Assembly (NCBI GenBank): GCA_020558355.1
Contig: JAJCKG010000005.1
Location: forward strand, 62,001 to 126,000
Origin: a bacterium 210820-DFI.6.37
GTDB lineage: Bacteria; Bacillota; Clostridia; Peptostreptococcales; Anaerovoracaceae
Reading direction: 5' to 3'
DNA length: 64,000 bases
The notes below the pieces were generated by a model. That model made no database searches. It saw nothing but the letters and a program-made list of their open reading frames with translations, and was not told where the DNA came from. Shown here piece by piece: positions 52,174 to 62,900 of the stretch. Both the position numbers and the translations under genes were made by a program. The first letter of the stretch is position 1. Each line of letters starts with the position of its first letter.

Positions 52174-55100
52174 CTACAGCTTCTTAAAGTACTCGATCAG
52201 AATTTCTTTCATATAATGGTACCGCCGGGCATAGGTGTTGTCCACCCGGATCAGCTCAAAATTATGCTGACGGCACAGCTCCTTTTTCCTGCGGTCCCGG
52301 TCCCGGACAGCGCTGTCCAGAAGATGCTCCTTGCCGTCCAGTTCAATGGCAAGGACCGGCAGCTCTTTGCCGCCTCCCGCTTTTTCGTATACGACAAAAT
52401 CAAAGCTTCCCGTATAAAAAAGAGGGTCCGACCCGTGCTTTTCATCGAAAACGTGGGAAATGCCCACCTCCCGGTGAATGACATATTTTTTCCCGGCCAC
52501 CAGAATATTGCTCAGCGCGTGGTCCAGGGTCTCCAGAAAAGCGGCCTCCGTTTCGGTGCTGTAGGGCTTGATTCCCAGCGCCCGGGTCGCCGCGGTCTTT
52601 GGCGTGACCTGGGAGGTTCCGTTGGTGCGAATGTACTCTACCAGCTCATAAAGATCGTCGCTGTCCTGGCCCTGATGCAGCCGCTCCAGATTCCGGCTGC
52701 TGGAAAAGAGCACCAGCTGTTCTCTGGCCCTGGAGGTTGCCACATTGATCAATTCCTTATTATTTTTCAGCCACCCATAGGTCTTTTGAAAGGTCTGATC
52801 TGTCACAGCCAGGGAAAAGAGAATCACATCCTTCTCATCCCCCTGAAAGGCGTGGACTGTTCCGCACTGAACATCCTCGATTCCGCTTTCCCGCAGGCAC
52901 TGATTGATGTAATCCCTTTGGTTTGCAAAGGGCGTGATGACGCCGATTTTTTTATCCCGGTTTTCCCGGATATATTCTAAAATCTTAGCCGCCTCAGCAG
53001 GCGCTGTATTTCTTTGAACCGCCGTATTCTCCTCCAGATCCACATAAAGCAGCGGGTCCTTTTGCCAGGCGCTGCTGTGAATCTTCAGCTTGTTATTGTA
53101 GTATTTTTTATTGTTAAAGCCGATGATCTTTTCGTGACACCGATAATGGTAGCTGAGCAGGATCTCGTCGCTGACCGAATCGCAGGCCAGATAGGTTTTA
53201 TAAATCGAGTTTTCGATATAATCGTATTCCTGCCCTACCCGGTACCGCTTTCTCAGGGCCTGATTGTTCCTGGGGTCCAGCACAATGACCGGACTCAGCT
53301 GCTGCGGGTCTCCCACCAGCATAAGGTTCTCGCCCCGGATGATGGGAACCAGAGAAACAGCGCAGTTGCACTGACTGGCTTCATCGATAATGACCATATC
53401 AAAATAAGGCTTTGGAGGTCCAAGCCTGTGGGCGGAAATACAGGTTGTGATCACGATGGGGAAGATTCTGAGAAACTTTTTCAGATTTTCCTCCTGGCTC
53501 AGATACCGGTTAAACTCCCTGGTCCGCTCCTCTTTCGGTCCCTCCGCGAGAACGATATCCAGCAGGTCCTGATTTTTCGGTTCTTTCAGCCGCTGGATGT
53601 ATTTTGCGGAAATGTAATAAAGGTACTTGCCAAACTCCTCTTCATCCTGATCGATCAAAGGCTTTACATCCTCTTCCCGGACGCTTCCAGCGGCAGCCAG
53701 GCGCTGCTCCACCTGTCTCAGCTGACGGCCCTGCAGCTCCGCCTGAAGGGTCAGATTCCGCTGCTCCTGAAGCAGCCGCTGGATGGCCTCTTTTCGTTCC
53801 TCCAGGTCCAGCGTTTCTTCATACTTTTTCAAAAGTCCGGACAACTGACGGGTCCGCTGGATCTTGTCGCCTTTGTTTCGTTTCAGGGTATTGTCGTAAA
53901 CCTGGATTTGGGAAGTCTGCTGATAAAGCTGCCGGATATCCTCCAGCGCTTCTTCCGTCTTTTCCGCGTTTCCCAGGCGGACCACCGGCAGCGGCACGGG
54001 CTTTCCCTTGTAGGTCAGCTTCCGCAGTTTTTGGAACACCCCATCGATAGGATGGTTGTTATGAGAAGCGAACAGTACGGTCCTTTCATTGAAAAAAGCC
54101 GTGGTAATGGTGTTCAGGATGGTGCTGGTCTTTCCGGTCCCAGGAGGTCCCTGGATGTAGGAAAGGGGATATTTCATGCCGTGATGGATGGCCAGAAGCT
54201 GATCCAGATTTACCCGCCGGTCCATGAGGGCCAGAGGATACTGCTTTCTCCGGACCGGACGCTTTGTCAGCTCTCCAAAAAAGGCCCGAACGGGAAGCGT
54301 GGCGCTGCCTGTCTCATACATTTCCACAATGGCCGAGTATTCCTGATTCAGATCCAGCAAAAGCTCCCGGTCTATGGTCATCAGATAGGGCCGGTCATCC
54401 ACGCCCCGAAGCCGCGGGTTGAGCTGTGTAATCAGGTCTTTGATCTCTTCCTGATGATTTTCGAAATCGTCTAAAAGGCTGCTGTATTCCTCCGGCAGAA
54501 AGCGGCGGACGCTGAGCTTTTCCCCTTCCAGCGTAAATTCTCTGCAAATGGTAATCTCCTCATCCGCAATCAGCCTTCTCCCGGCCACATCGAAGTTCAT
54601 TTTCCGGTAAGCCATCACATACAGCCCTCTGTCCGTAGGGACGCTCAGCAGATTCATACAGAGCTGACGGATCTGTTTTTTCTTTTTTTCCCGCTCCGAT
54701 TGGTGACGGTGCTGAAACTGCCGGACAATTTCCCGAAACTGCTCCGGCTCCAGCTTGTAAACACCGCGCTCCGTCTTTTCTCCGTCCAGACCGGGAATCA
54801 ACGCGAAATCGCTCTTGTAAGGGGTTGTGTCCATTCTGCTGCAGTCGGCCAGATAATTGAGGATCTTCAGATTGACCGAATGCCCAAACAGCTCCCTGTA
54901 CTGATAGGGATCCCGTTGTATGTCCTCCACTAAACGGCGGTTCACCGGATGAAATGAACCCTCTACTACTCCGGAGGACAGGATGGAATCGATATAGATC
55001 CTGTGAAAGTCCTTCAGCGCGTATTTGGACAGATGAAGACCCGATACACTGAGGGACCGGTCTTTGATATGCAGGTCGTTGATGCCGATCCAGTATCGGG

Positions 55101-55188
55101 TCACTTCGCCGTTTTTATTTTTATATTCAATACTGAGCCACCGTCCTTCGTGAATGGCCCGGAAAATATCACGGTTGATCGTATTCAT
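52174..55188 (-). CDS. SF1 helicase with WYL-like N-terminus and DUF2726 C-terminus
   Basis: 1004 residues. Residues 1-75 (FRAIHEGRWLSIEYKNKNGE, YWIGINDLHI) resemble a WYL-like barrel, known to sense nucleic-acid ligands. The helicase core has GPPGTGKTSTILNTI (Walker A), a coiled insert (about 430-530), DMVIIDEASQCN, GDPQQLSPVIV, CHEKI, GTVHAFQGDEKDVILFSLAV and NVATSRAREQLVLF. The last 140 residues are a DUF2726-type restriction-like domain (SFDFVVYEK, LAIELDGKEHL, KKELCRQHNFELIRV). Defence or DNA-repair use is inferred from the domain set. It is the only large enzyme without close co-operon partners except PAP2. Confidence 0.85.
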   Translation of the reverse strand: MNTINRDIFRAIHEGRWLSIEYKNKNGEVTRYWIGINDLHIKDRSLSVSGLHLSKYALKDFHRIYIDSILSSGVVEGSFHPVNRRLVEDIQRDPYQYRELFGHSVNLKILNYLADCSRMDTTPYKSDFALIPGLDGEKTERGVYKLEPEQFREIVRQFQHRHQSEREKKKKQIRQLCMNLLSVPTDRGLYVMAYRKMNFDVAGRRLIADEEITICREFTLEGEKLSVRRFLPEEYSSLLDDFENHQEEIKDLITQLNPRLRGVDDRPYLMTIDRELLLDLNQEYSAIVEMYETGSATLPVRAFFGELTKRPVRRKQYPLALMDRRVNLDQLLAIHHGMKYPLSYIQGPPGTGKTSTILNTITTAFFNERTVLFASHNNHPIDGVFQKLRKLTYKGKPVPLPVVRLGNAEKTEEALEDIRQLYQQTSQIQVYDNTLKRNKGDKIQRTRQLSGLLKKYEETLDLEERKEAIQRLLQEQRNLTLQAELQGRQLRQVEQRLAAAGSVREEDVKPLIDQDEEEFGKYLYYISAKYIQRLKEPKNQDLLDIVLAEGPKEERTREFNRYLSQEENLKKFLRIFPIVITTCISAHRLGPPKPYFDMVIIDEASQCNCAVSLVPIIRGENLMLVGDPQQLSPVIVLDPRNNQALRKRYRVGQEYDYIENSIYKTYLACDSVSDEILLSYHYRCHEKIIGFNNKKYYNNKLKIHSSAWQKDPLLYVDLEENTAVQRNTAPAEAAKILEYIRENRDKKIGVITPFANQRDYINQCLRESGIEDVQCGTVHAFQGDEKDVILFSLAVTDQTFQKTYGWLKNNKELINVATSRAREQLVLFSSSRNLERLHQGQDSDDLYELVEYIRTNGTSQVTPKTAATRALGIKPYSTETEAAFLETLDHALSNILVAGKKYVIHREVGISHVFDEKHGSDPLFYTGSFDFVVYEKAGGGKELPVLAIELDGKEHLLDSAVRDRDRRKKELCRQHNFELIRVDNTYARRYHYMKEILIEYFKKL

Positions 55189-55273
55189 AAGAAACCTCTG
55201 CTTCAGGGCTAAGCCTTGTCTTTTCTCCTGTAAAAATTTAAATCGGTTTCTTTTATCTTATACGAAAACCGCC

Positions 55274-56158
55274 TTAATGGCAATACCGCCTCTGGGACAA
55301 AAGCAGCCCCGCCAGGGTCAGAACTACGCCCGCTCCCGCCAGCGGCGTCAGCCGTTCATGGAGCACCAGCGCGGAGGTAATCACCGTAATAACCGGAACC
55401 ATATAAATGTATACGCTGGTCTTCACCGCGCCCAGGACTTTTACGGCGAAATTCCAGGTCACAAAGCACAGAGCCGACGCTCCCAGGCCCAGAAACAGAA
55501 GATTTGCCAGATTTGCGGGCTCTGTAAACCGGCTGGCCCGCAGATGGAAGTCGAAAAGAAACAGAGCGGGGATCATAAAGAGGATACCGTAAAAGAAGAT
55601 CCTCCTTGTGGTCAGGATGGTGGAATAACCGTAGGCGCTGATTTTCCTTGTCAGCACGGAATAGCAGGCCCAGACCGCCGCCGCGGCCAGCGCCAGCAGG
55701 TCGCCTCTCAGATCCAGCTCCATTCCCTCTCCGGGAAAGCTGATGAGGCAAATCCCCACCATAGCCGTCGCGAAACCGGCAAAAAAGGAGGCGCTCAGCT
55801 TCTCTTCCCGCTTCATAAAAAGGCGGGACAGCACTGCTGTGAAAAAAGGAGCGGCTGAGACAATGACCCCTACATTGGAAGCCATTGTGTAGGTAAGGGC
55901 GATGTTTTCCAGCAGATAATATAGACAGATTCCGCAAAGGCCCGCGGCGGCAAAGGTCAGCTCCCGCCGCGCCCCGGTCCCTCTCAGCGCGTGAGGACAG
56001 GCCAGCAGCAGCGCCGCGAAGCCCAGCGCAAAGCGAAAAAATAAAATTTCTACGGGCTGAAAATCCACCAGCAAAAGCTTGGTGGAAATAAAAGTGGTTC
56101 CCCATAAAAGGATGGTAAATAACGCCGCCGCGTGTCCGGCTGTATGTTTATGCTCCAT
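55274..56158 (-). CDS. EamA-family drug/metabolite exporter
   Basis: 294 residues, ten helices in two EamA repeats, with FFTAVLSRLFMKREEKL and the C-terminal PVITVITSALVLHERLTP signature. Substrate unknown. Its start overlaps the stop of the AraC regulator by 11 bases, so the regulator probably governs it. Confidence 0.9.
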   Translation of the reverse strand: MEHKHTAGHAAALFTILLWGTTFISTKLLLVDFQPVEILFFRFALGFAALLLACPHALRGTGARRELTFAAAGLCGICLYYLLENIALTYTMASNVGVIVSAAPFFTAVLSRLFMKREEKLSASFFAGFATAMVGICLISFPGEGMELDLRGDLLALAAAAVWACYSVLTRKISAYGYSTILTTRRIFFYGILFMIPALFLFDFHLRASRFTEPANLANLLFLGLGASALCFVTWNFAVKVLGAVKTSVYIYMVPVITVITSALVLHERLTPLAGAGVVLTLAGLLLSQRRYCH

Positions 56159-56996
56159 GGCTGCTTTCCTTTTTGTCCTTTGTCTTCTTATCCCGCGCGA
56201 TATCCCGATACGCGCCGGGAGTAAGTCCGATAAACCTGGTAAAATAGTTGGTAAAGTGGCTTTGATCAGAAAATCCGGTGGCCAGTGCCGCTTCTCCAGG
56301 GGAAACGCCTTCCTGCAGCAGCGCCTTCGCTTTATTCACCCGGACCGCTTCCAGATACCGGTACGGGGTCACGCCCTTTTCCTTTGTAAAGGCCCTCAGC
56401 AGTGTGGATTTGCTCAGCCCCGCGCAGCCGCACAGCTGACTGAGGTGGATCCGCTCCGCGTAATGCCGCTCTATAAAGCCGCACGCCTTTTCAATTTCCG
56501 CCCTGCACTCAGGCAGCCGGTAATCCCGGCAATTCCCGTACTTTTGTGTCAGGATAGCTACCAGCACCAGCAGCAGCTCTTCTTTTTCCAGACCCTCAGA
56601 CCGCTCCATGATCCGGCTGTGAAGCCTTCGAAGACAGTCCGCCGCCTCCTGGTCTCGGACCACGCTGCGCAAAAATCCGGGCAGGCTCCGGGGCCGACCG
56701 GGTTTCGCTTCCCGCATCAGGTCCAGCATGACCTCCTTTGGAATATTAAGGCCCCGGTAATCCAGGGGTTCTTCCCCTTCTCTGTCGCAGGAATGATTAT
56801 CTCCGGGATTCAGAAGCATAATATCCCCCTTGCTCAGCGTATATTCTTTATTCTTGCAGGAAAAGCGGCGGGCGCCGTCTTCCACAATGCCGATCACATA
56901 ATGCTCATGAAAATGATTGGGGAAAGGCTGGGAAAACCGGCAGGCTTCAATCTGCAGATCCGCGTCAAAAACTACGGCTGGGATGGATTTTTTCAT
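56148..56996 (-). CDS. AraC-family regulator
   Basis: 282 residues: N-terminal cupin (FPNHFHEHYVIGIVEDG, LLNPGDNHSCDREG) and C-terminal AraC helix-turn-helix pair (LSQLCGCAGLSKSTLLRAFTKEKG, AALATGFSDQSHFTNYFTRFIG). Small-ligand sensor likely controlling the exporter. Confidence 0.92.
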   Translation of the reverse strand: MKKSIPAVVFDADLQIEACRFSQPFPNHFHEHYVIGIVEDGARRFSCKNKEYTLSKGDIMLLNPGDNHSCDREGEEPLDYRGLNIPKEVMLDLMREAKPGRPRSLPGFLRSVVRDQEAADCLRRLHSRIMERSEGLEKEELLLVLVAILTQKYGNCRDYRLPECRAEIEKACGFIERHYAERIHLSQLCGCAGLSKSTLLRAFTKEKGVTPYRYLEAVRVNKAKALLQEGVSPGEAALATGFSDQSHFTNYFTRFIGLTPGAYRDIARDKKTKDKKESSHGA

Positions 56997-57152
56997 AAGT
57001 AGTTCCTCCTGTCTGCTTCTTATTTTATCAGATGAGCGGCCTGCGGGTCTTGTAATATATCTTCATTTTTCTTCGTTATAAACAGGTACAAAAATCGGCC
57101 CTGTGCCGGGCCGTATTTGTTCCTGGCGCTTCCGCCGCATAGCGGTCCATTT

Positions 57153-57605
57153 TTAAAGAAGCTCCAGCATCTGCCGCGGATTATCAGCCGCTTTTACTTT
57201 TTCAAAGGCCTCTTTAATCACGCCCTCCTCATCGATCAGATAAGTGGTACGCACAACGCCCATGGTCTTTTTACCGTACATATTTTTTTCTTTCCATACG
57301 TCGTAGGCCTTGATGGCTGTAAGCTCCGGATCAGAAAGGAGCAGGAAAGGCAGGCTCTGCTTTTCCTCAAAGCGTTTGTGGGAGGCCACTGTGTCCTTGC
57401 TGACACCGATGACCACCGCGTCTTTTTCCTGAAACGAAGGGTACAGCTGACCGAACCCGCACGCCTGCTTTGTGCAGCCGGGGGTATTGTCTTTTGGATA
57501 AAAGTATAGAATAACTTTTTTCCCTTTAAATTCTTCCAGCGTATGGTTCTGTCCGTTCTGGTCCGGCAGGTTAATGGCCGGAGCTTTTGTTCCTGGTTGC
57601 AGCAT
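57153..57605 (-). CDS. bcp: Bcp/PrxQ-type peroxiredoxin
   Basis: 150 residues; YFYPKDNTPGCTKQACGF with the peroxidatic and a nearby resolving Cys. Thiol peroxidase that removes hydrogen and organic peroxides. 125 bases after the rubrerythrin gene and in the same direction as perR; a peroxide-defence group. Confidence 0.93.
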   Translation of the reverse strand: MLQPGTKAPAINLPDQNGQNHTLEEFKGKKVILYFYPKDNTPGCTKQACGFGQLYPSFQEKDAVVIGVSKDTVASHKRFEEKQSLPFLLLSDPELTAIKAYDVWKEKNMYGKKTMGVVRTTYLIDEEGVIKEAFEKVKAADNPRQMLELL

Positions 57606-57730
57606 GATTGTATCCTCCTTATTTGTTTTCCTCTTTTTACAGGCTGCCGTTCCGCTTTTTTTACCAGAGGCAGGAAAGCGGCAGAATTTCCATAATGGGT
57701 CTCCGCCGCTTTCTTCGAGGAATCCTGGAA

Positions 57731-58387
57731 TCAGTAATTTTCCTTGCGAACTTCAAAATAGCTCTGCGCGTGTTTGCAAACCGGGCAGACATCCGGAGCC
57801 TCTTTTCCGGTTACCATGTGTCCGCATACTCTGCATTCCCATACAGTCTCTTCCTTCTTTTCAAAGACCTGTTTGGTCTCTACATTATTGAGCAGGGCCC
57901 GGTACCGCTCTTCGTGGCTCTTTTCGATGGCGGCCACTCCCCGGAACTGCTCGGCAAGCTCCGGAAAGCCTTCTTCATCCGCTTCTTTTGCCATGCGCTT
58001 GTACATTTCGGTCCATTCCTCATTTTCACCCTGAGCGGCGTGAAGCAGGTTTTGCGCTGTATCGCCCAGCTCTCCCAGGGCCTTGAACCACAGCTTCGCG
58101 TGCTGCTTTTCATTTTCAGCGGTCTTTAAGAATAATTCCGCGATTTGCTCGTAGCCCGCCTCTCTCGCAACCTCGGCAAAATATGTATATTTATTTCTTG
58201 CCTGGGATTCTCCCGCAAAAGCTTCCCACAGATTCTTTTCTGTCTTTGTTCCGGCATACGGGTTGTTTCCCGCCGCTTCTTCTACTTCTTTAAATTTTGA
58301 CGCGGGCTGGCGGCAAACCGGGCACTGAGCCGGAGCCTCTTCTCCCTCGTGTACATAACCACATACTGTACATATAAATTTTTTCAT
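57731..58387 (-). CDS. Rubrerythrin with rubredoxin domains at both ends
   Basis: About 218 residues from ATG 58387 (GAGGAG site). N-terminal rubredoxin-like domain (CTVCGY...CPVC), central di-iron ferritin-like domain ([44 protein letters not shown] with the iron-binding Glu/His) and a second rubredoxin at the C-terminus (CRVCGH...CPVC). Most rubrerythrins have just one. Peroxide reductase of anaerobes. Encoded directly after perR. Confidence 0.92.
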   Translation of the reverse strand: MKKFICTVCGYVHEGEEAPAQCPVCRQPASKFKEVEEAAGNNPYAGTKTEKNLWEAFAGESQARNKYTYFAEVAREAGYEQIAELFLKTAENEKQHAKLWFKALGELGDTAQNLLHAAQGENEEWTEMYKRMAKEADEEGFPELAEQFRGVAAIEKSHEERYRALLNNVETKQVFEKKEETVWECRVCGHMVTGKEAPDVCPVCKHAQSYFEVRKENY

Positions 58388-58444
58388 TTCTTTTCTCCTC
58401 TTCATTCTTATCCTGTTTTTTGACTTCCCTGAAAGGGCGCGGGA

Positions 58445-58819
58445 TCACCGCTGCCTTTCTTTTTCCTTACATTCCGGACAGATATAACGCATGCACAGAT
58501 CATAGGACTGGAGCTGGATTCCTGTTTTTTCTTCCAGCAGTTCTTTCAGGTCCGCTACATGGATGTCCTGAATTTTTCCGCAACGGTCGCAAAAAATGTG
58601 TTCATGGGCGTTCAGGATCTTGTCGTAATGGTCCGGCTGCCCTATGATGGAAACCCGCCGGATAATCCCCTGCTCCGACAGGATCCCCAGGTTCCGGTAA
58701 ACCGTCGCCATGGAAACAGAAACTCCCTTTTCTTTGCATTTCATAAAAACTTCTTCCGCGGTCAAGTGTCCTTTTGACTCGTTGATTACGTTTAAAATGT
58801 CCTTTCTCTGTTTTGACAT
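58445..58819 (-). CDS. perR: Fur-family peroxide regulator (PerR-like)
   Basis: 124 residues from ATG 58819, chosen for its GGAGG site five bases upstream. Helix-turn-helix HLTAEEVFMKCKEKG, VSMATVYRNLGIL, His-rich metal part (NAHEHIFCDRCGKI) and zinc cysteines (CDRC, CPEC). Named PerR rather than Fur because of its rubrerythrin and peroxiredoxin neighbours and a palindrome at its promoter; not proven. Confidence 0.85.
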   Translation of the reverse strand: MSKQRKDILNVINESKGHLTAEEVFMKCKEKGVSVSMATVYRNLGILSEQGIIRRVSIIGQPDHYDKILNAHEHIFCDRCGKIQDIHVADLKELLEEKTGIQLQSYDLCMRYICPECKEKERQR

Positions 58820-58838
58820 AAACTCCTCCGGATGGTTC

Positions 58839-58871
58839 AATTAAAATTAAGAATGATTCTTAATTTTAATT
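58839..58871. promoter_or_regulatory. 33-bp palindrome at the perR promoter
   Basis: Perfect 16-base arms AATTAAAATTAAGAAT and complement around a single G. The centre (ATTAAGAATGATTCTTAAT) has a Fur/PerR-box look and sits just downstream of the -10, where a bound repressor would block transcription. Confidence 0.75.
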
Positions 58872-58872
58872 T

Positions 58873-58901
58873 ATTGTATAAGAGATTCTCTACTGTGTCA
58901 A
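58873..58901 (-). promoter_or_regulatory. Promoter of perR
   Basis: TTGACA (complement 58896-58901), 17-base spacer, TACAAT (complement 58873-58878). Confidence 0.8.
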
Positions 58902-59044
58902 GTGTTTTTTATACTTCCAGTACCTCAGCCCGAAGTTCACAAAGATCACCGCATACAGGATGAATAAGACTACAAATATGATAAACAGCGGGCTTTCCGG
59001 CCCGTCCGCGTCACTTCCCTTCTCAGCTCCGCAATTGGGATTTT

Positions 59045-59611
59045 TTATTTCAGCTGATTTCCGTCAGAAAAGGCGGTGCCCACCGCTTCTCCCAGCTTCA
59101 GATACTTGTGGCCTGCCGGATCATAGGAAATCGCGCCAAGCCTGGCAGGATCGATATTTCCCGCTTCATCCAAAACCGCTTCATCCGCGCTGACGTTTAC
59201 GATTTCGGCAACAATGCGCAAGGTCGCGTCATACTGGTTGATTTCTTCCACTTTACATTCCAGAGAAACGGGCAGCTCCTGGATAACCGGCGCGTCGACA
59301 AATTCGCTTTTCACAATATGAAAGCCCGATTTTTCCATCTTTTCCGGCTCATCGTGTCCGGATACAATTCCCACATAATCCGCTGCTACCAGATTTTTCA
59401 CATCGGCGATTCCTACGGTAAAGGCTCCCTTGGCCTTAATATTATCCGATGTTTTGTGGCGAACTCCGATGTTGATCTGCAGCCGGTTGGAATTGACGAT
59501 CCCACCGTAAGCTACGTTCATGGCGTCGGCTTTTCCCTCCTCACTGTAGGTCGCTACGATCAGGACTGGCTGCGGATAGATGTACGGCTTTGCTCCAAGA
59601 TTTTTTCTCAT
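59045..59611 (-). CDS. Flavin reductase family protein (FMN-binding split barrel)
   Basis: 188 residues. Flavin-binding beginning KPYIYPQPVLIVATYSEEGKADAMNVAYGG, GVRHKTSDNIKAKGAFTVGI, VSGHDEPEKMEKSGF and LECKVEEI; the family reduces FMN or acts in anaerobic redox control. It lies next to the peroxide-defence group with its own direction and no shared operon. Confidence 0.88.
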   Translation of the reverse strand: MRKNLGAKPYIYPQPVLIVATYSEEGKADAMNVAYGGIVNSNRLQINIGVRHKTSDNIKAKGAFTVGIADVKNLVAADYVGIVSGHDEPEKMEKSGFHIVKSEFVDAPVIQELPVSLECKVEEINQYDATLRIVAEIVNVSADEAVLDEAGNIDPARLGAISYDPAGHKYLKLGEAVGTAFSDGNQLK

Positions 59612-59888
59612 TTAAGGTTCCTCCATTCTACTGTAATCGGAATTTCGCTCGCCGCGCCAGGAAGGCGGGGATCAGGCAAGATTCTGTGTTTTGATTCTAT
59701 GTTAAGTATATGCTTTTAAGGAAAGAAACGCAAGATTATCCGAAAGGGCTGGCGGGCTAAAAGCAAATCGGCTCCGCAGGTCTGAAGCTGTCCAGCTGCC
59801 GGCTGGGGCGAGGGAAAAAAGGCCGCTTGGCACGCCGCCGGATCCAGACACAGAAAAAAGCCGGAACGCAAGCTCCGGCTTTTTTCTG
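59612..59888. terminator. Gap with a bidirectional terminator at 59852-59888
   Basis: The 332-base gap between genes holds nothing I can call a gene. At its end is a strong stem AAAAAAGCCGGA / TCCGGCTTTTTT with an eight-base loop, which ends transcription from the surface-protein gene on the minus strand and may work in both directions. Confidence 0.8.
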
Positions 59889-59943
59889 CATAACTTATTA
59901 TTACTAGGAACTTTATAGAAAAGGAAGTTCTATCCTATCTCTA

Positions 59944-62900
59944 TTATTTTGCCTTATAGGAAACCACGGACGAATAGGCGCCATAGACTTTCTTTCCCTT
60001 TACGCTGCGATAAGCCCGCACTTTAAAGTAGTAGCGTTTTCCTTTTTTCAGTTTTCCTGTGGTATATTTAACAGTCTTTCCGCTTTTAACGGTCTTGACA
60101 GTTTTATAGCTCTTTGTTTTTTTCAAAGACCGGGCCACGGTGTAGCCGCTGGCTCCGGTGACTTTTTTCCAGGTGACTTTGATCTTTCTTACGCCGCCTT
60201 TTTTCGCTTTCACACCGGTGACTTTCGCGGGTACCGGTTTTGCGCTGACGACGGAGGAATAGTCTCCCTGATAGCGGGTGCCATTGACGGTCTTGTAGGC
60301 TCTTACTTTGTAGTAGTAAGCAGTTCCTGTCGCTCTGCCTGTATCGATATGGCTTCTGGCAGAAGCGGGAAAGCTCCAGGATTTTTGGATCACTCCTGAT
60401 TTACCGCATCGGTAAAGAGTATAACCTGCCGCTCCACTAACTCCGGTCCAAGTAACCTTGTTTTTATTATAGCCTGCGGAAGCCGCTTTTACTTTTGGCG
60501 CGTTCAGCGCCCTTACAGTGACTTTGCAGGTCGCTGTCACGCTGCCAGTCACATCTCTTGCTGTAATAACAGCTGTCCCCGGCTTAAGCGCTTTAACCGT
60601 TATCGTTGTTCCAGTCGCTGAACTTACTGACGCGACACTGGCATTCGATGATTTCCAGAATACCGTGTCACCGCAATTGCCATAAGTTTTAACACTTGCG
60701 GTAAGCGTTTTTTCTGACGGAGCCTCAACGGAAATATTTGCCGCGCTGAGTCGAATCGATATCTGCGGAAGAATTTTAAACTGGCCCCATGTAGTCTCTT
60801 TTTTATAGCGGCTCACACTTTGGGAAGGAACAATTATCTCTTTGACACAGGTTGGAAATATAATACCGTCAAAATCCGGGGGAGTTTCCGGCTCTACTAT
60901 AATCGGGCCTCCCAGCTTATCACATTCTCCAAACGCCGCGTTTCCAATCGATGTTACACTTTTTGGTATAGTGATTTCTCTCAGATTCCCGCATCCGTAA
61001 AAGCTTTGCGTTCCGATATTTTCTGTTGTTTCTGGAAGGATGATATACTTTAGGCTGATCCGCTCTCTAAAGGTATTCGCGTTGCATTTATTTTGCTCTA
61101 GCCCCGTTTGCGAAAGGTCAATCGTTGTGGCATTCAAAAAATGTGTTTTTAAATAGGTATCAACATCCTTCCCCCTGCTCAACTGTACATCCTCTGGACT
61201 GGAAATCACAAGATCTGTTACCTGGTCATCTGTAATCCCCTGTTTCACAAGCTGCTGTGCTGACGCTTCTTCCAGCGTTCCCGGGGCATCAACTTTTACA
61301 TAGAGCGTTTGCCGATTTCCCTCTTTTATAATGAAGCTGTTCCACCCGGTCTTATCCTGATAGTCTTTTGCGCAGCCATAGGGAACTTCTATTGTTTTGA
61401 TCCTGCTGCTGAGTATTCCGTTTTGCGGATATTCCGGCGGGGAAACCGCATGAATCTTCATGGCAGTCTGTAAAGCGTTACAGCCGTCAAAAATGCTGTT
61501 TCCAAGCTTAGTCACTGACGAGGGGATTTCGATTTCCGACAGCTTCCCGCAATTGGAAAAAGCTCTGTCACCGATGGTTATTACTGTATTTGGAAGCGCT
61601 ACCTTTGTCAGGTTGGTATGACCCGCAAAAGCCTCTGCCGGAACAGTCTCAAGCGCGGTTTCTTTAAGATCCAAATCAGCAAGCTTATGAAGCGATTTTA
61701 AATAAGCCAGATCTTCTGCTGTCAGCTTCCCCGTTCCTGATGTAAATACTTTGACAGATGTTATTTCATTTATATCCATACCTGTTTTTTCTATTAAGGT
61801 CTGCAGACGGGTGCTTTCATCTGGAAGATTCACCGCAACAACGCCTTCCGGTGAATCGATCATAACTTCCCTGTATTCCGCAAGCTTTGGATTTTTAACA
61901 CAGGTTGCCTTTATGCAGACAGTCCCTCTATAAGCCGCAATCCATCTTCCAGTACTTTCATCCACAAGAAGGTTATCCGCCGCAACTTCCTTTGCGGAAT
62001 CATCCTCTCTCTGTTTGACAACAGACCAGATCACCTTTTTATATTGGCTTTCATCCGGCACCGCTGTTATACTGGCAAGCGCTTTCCCACTGTCTCCAAC
62101 CGCGACCTTTGCGGTGATACCGGAAATGGAAAAATCACTTATCTCAAAATTCCTTGCGTCTTTAAATGTCCGCAACGCTTTATACAGTTCTTCCGAAGCC
62201 GCGTCTTCTCCAGTTGTTCCCAAATGCCCTTTTGCCTCTTTAATTGAAGTGTTCAGCGCTTCAAGCGCCGCCTGAGGGTAGCATCCCGGCGCTTGGTCAT
62301 CGATCTTATCGTTTCCCGTTTCGTCTGGCTGTGTAACTTTACAGACAAAATCCTCGGCCTGTTGGATCATAACCGAAAGCTCCGGAGCGGCTCTTACATG
62401 AAATTGAAAGATAATATCATAGTTCAGTATTTTGGCGGTATTGTTTCCGCAAATATCTCTACCGAAGACAAGGGTGTAATCCCCTGTATCCAGCACACCC
62501 TGGTCAACTCCGATGTATAGCTCCCGCTTTTCCGCAGAGCCATTGTTACCCAAATACTTTAAGTCTCCATTGCCTTCACTATACTGCGCCGCAATTGCGC
62601 CTTTGTCATCATAGATCCGGATTTGCGGCATATTTCGTTCCAGAAACTCCGCCTCCCTAAAGCTGCTCATACCCGCTCGTAGGGTAAAGGTGAATCGAAC
62701 GCCTTCCGCCTTTGTTCCATCAATGGTTTCATTGATTTTATTAGTATAAGCCGTATCGCTTTTGCTTACAAAGCTGATATCAGCCGGATCCAGCATTTTG
62801 AGGCTGTTTGTGTCATTCTCCTGGGCGTTCTCCGGCTGATGATCATAATCCGCGGCATAAGCGGCAGATGCCGGCAGTATGGTAATAAACATTCCCATAA

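Noticed and set aside
53014..54474. 486-residue plus-strand frame opposite the helicase
   Set aside because: Antisense to a gene with clear conserved motifs; no family signal of its own.
58908..59060. Short hydrophobic minus-strand frame (FIIFVVLFILYAVIFVNFGL)
   Set aside because: Looks like a one-helix membrane peptide but there is no ATG, GTG or TTG in frame after the preceding stop, so I did not list it as a gene.
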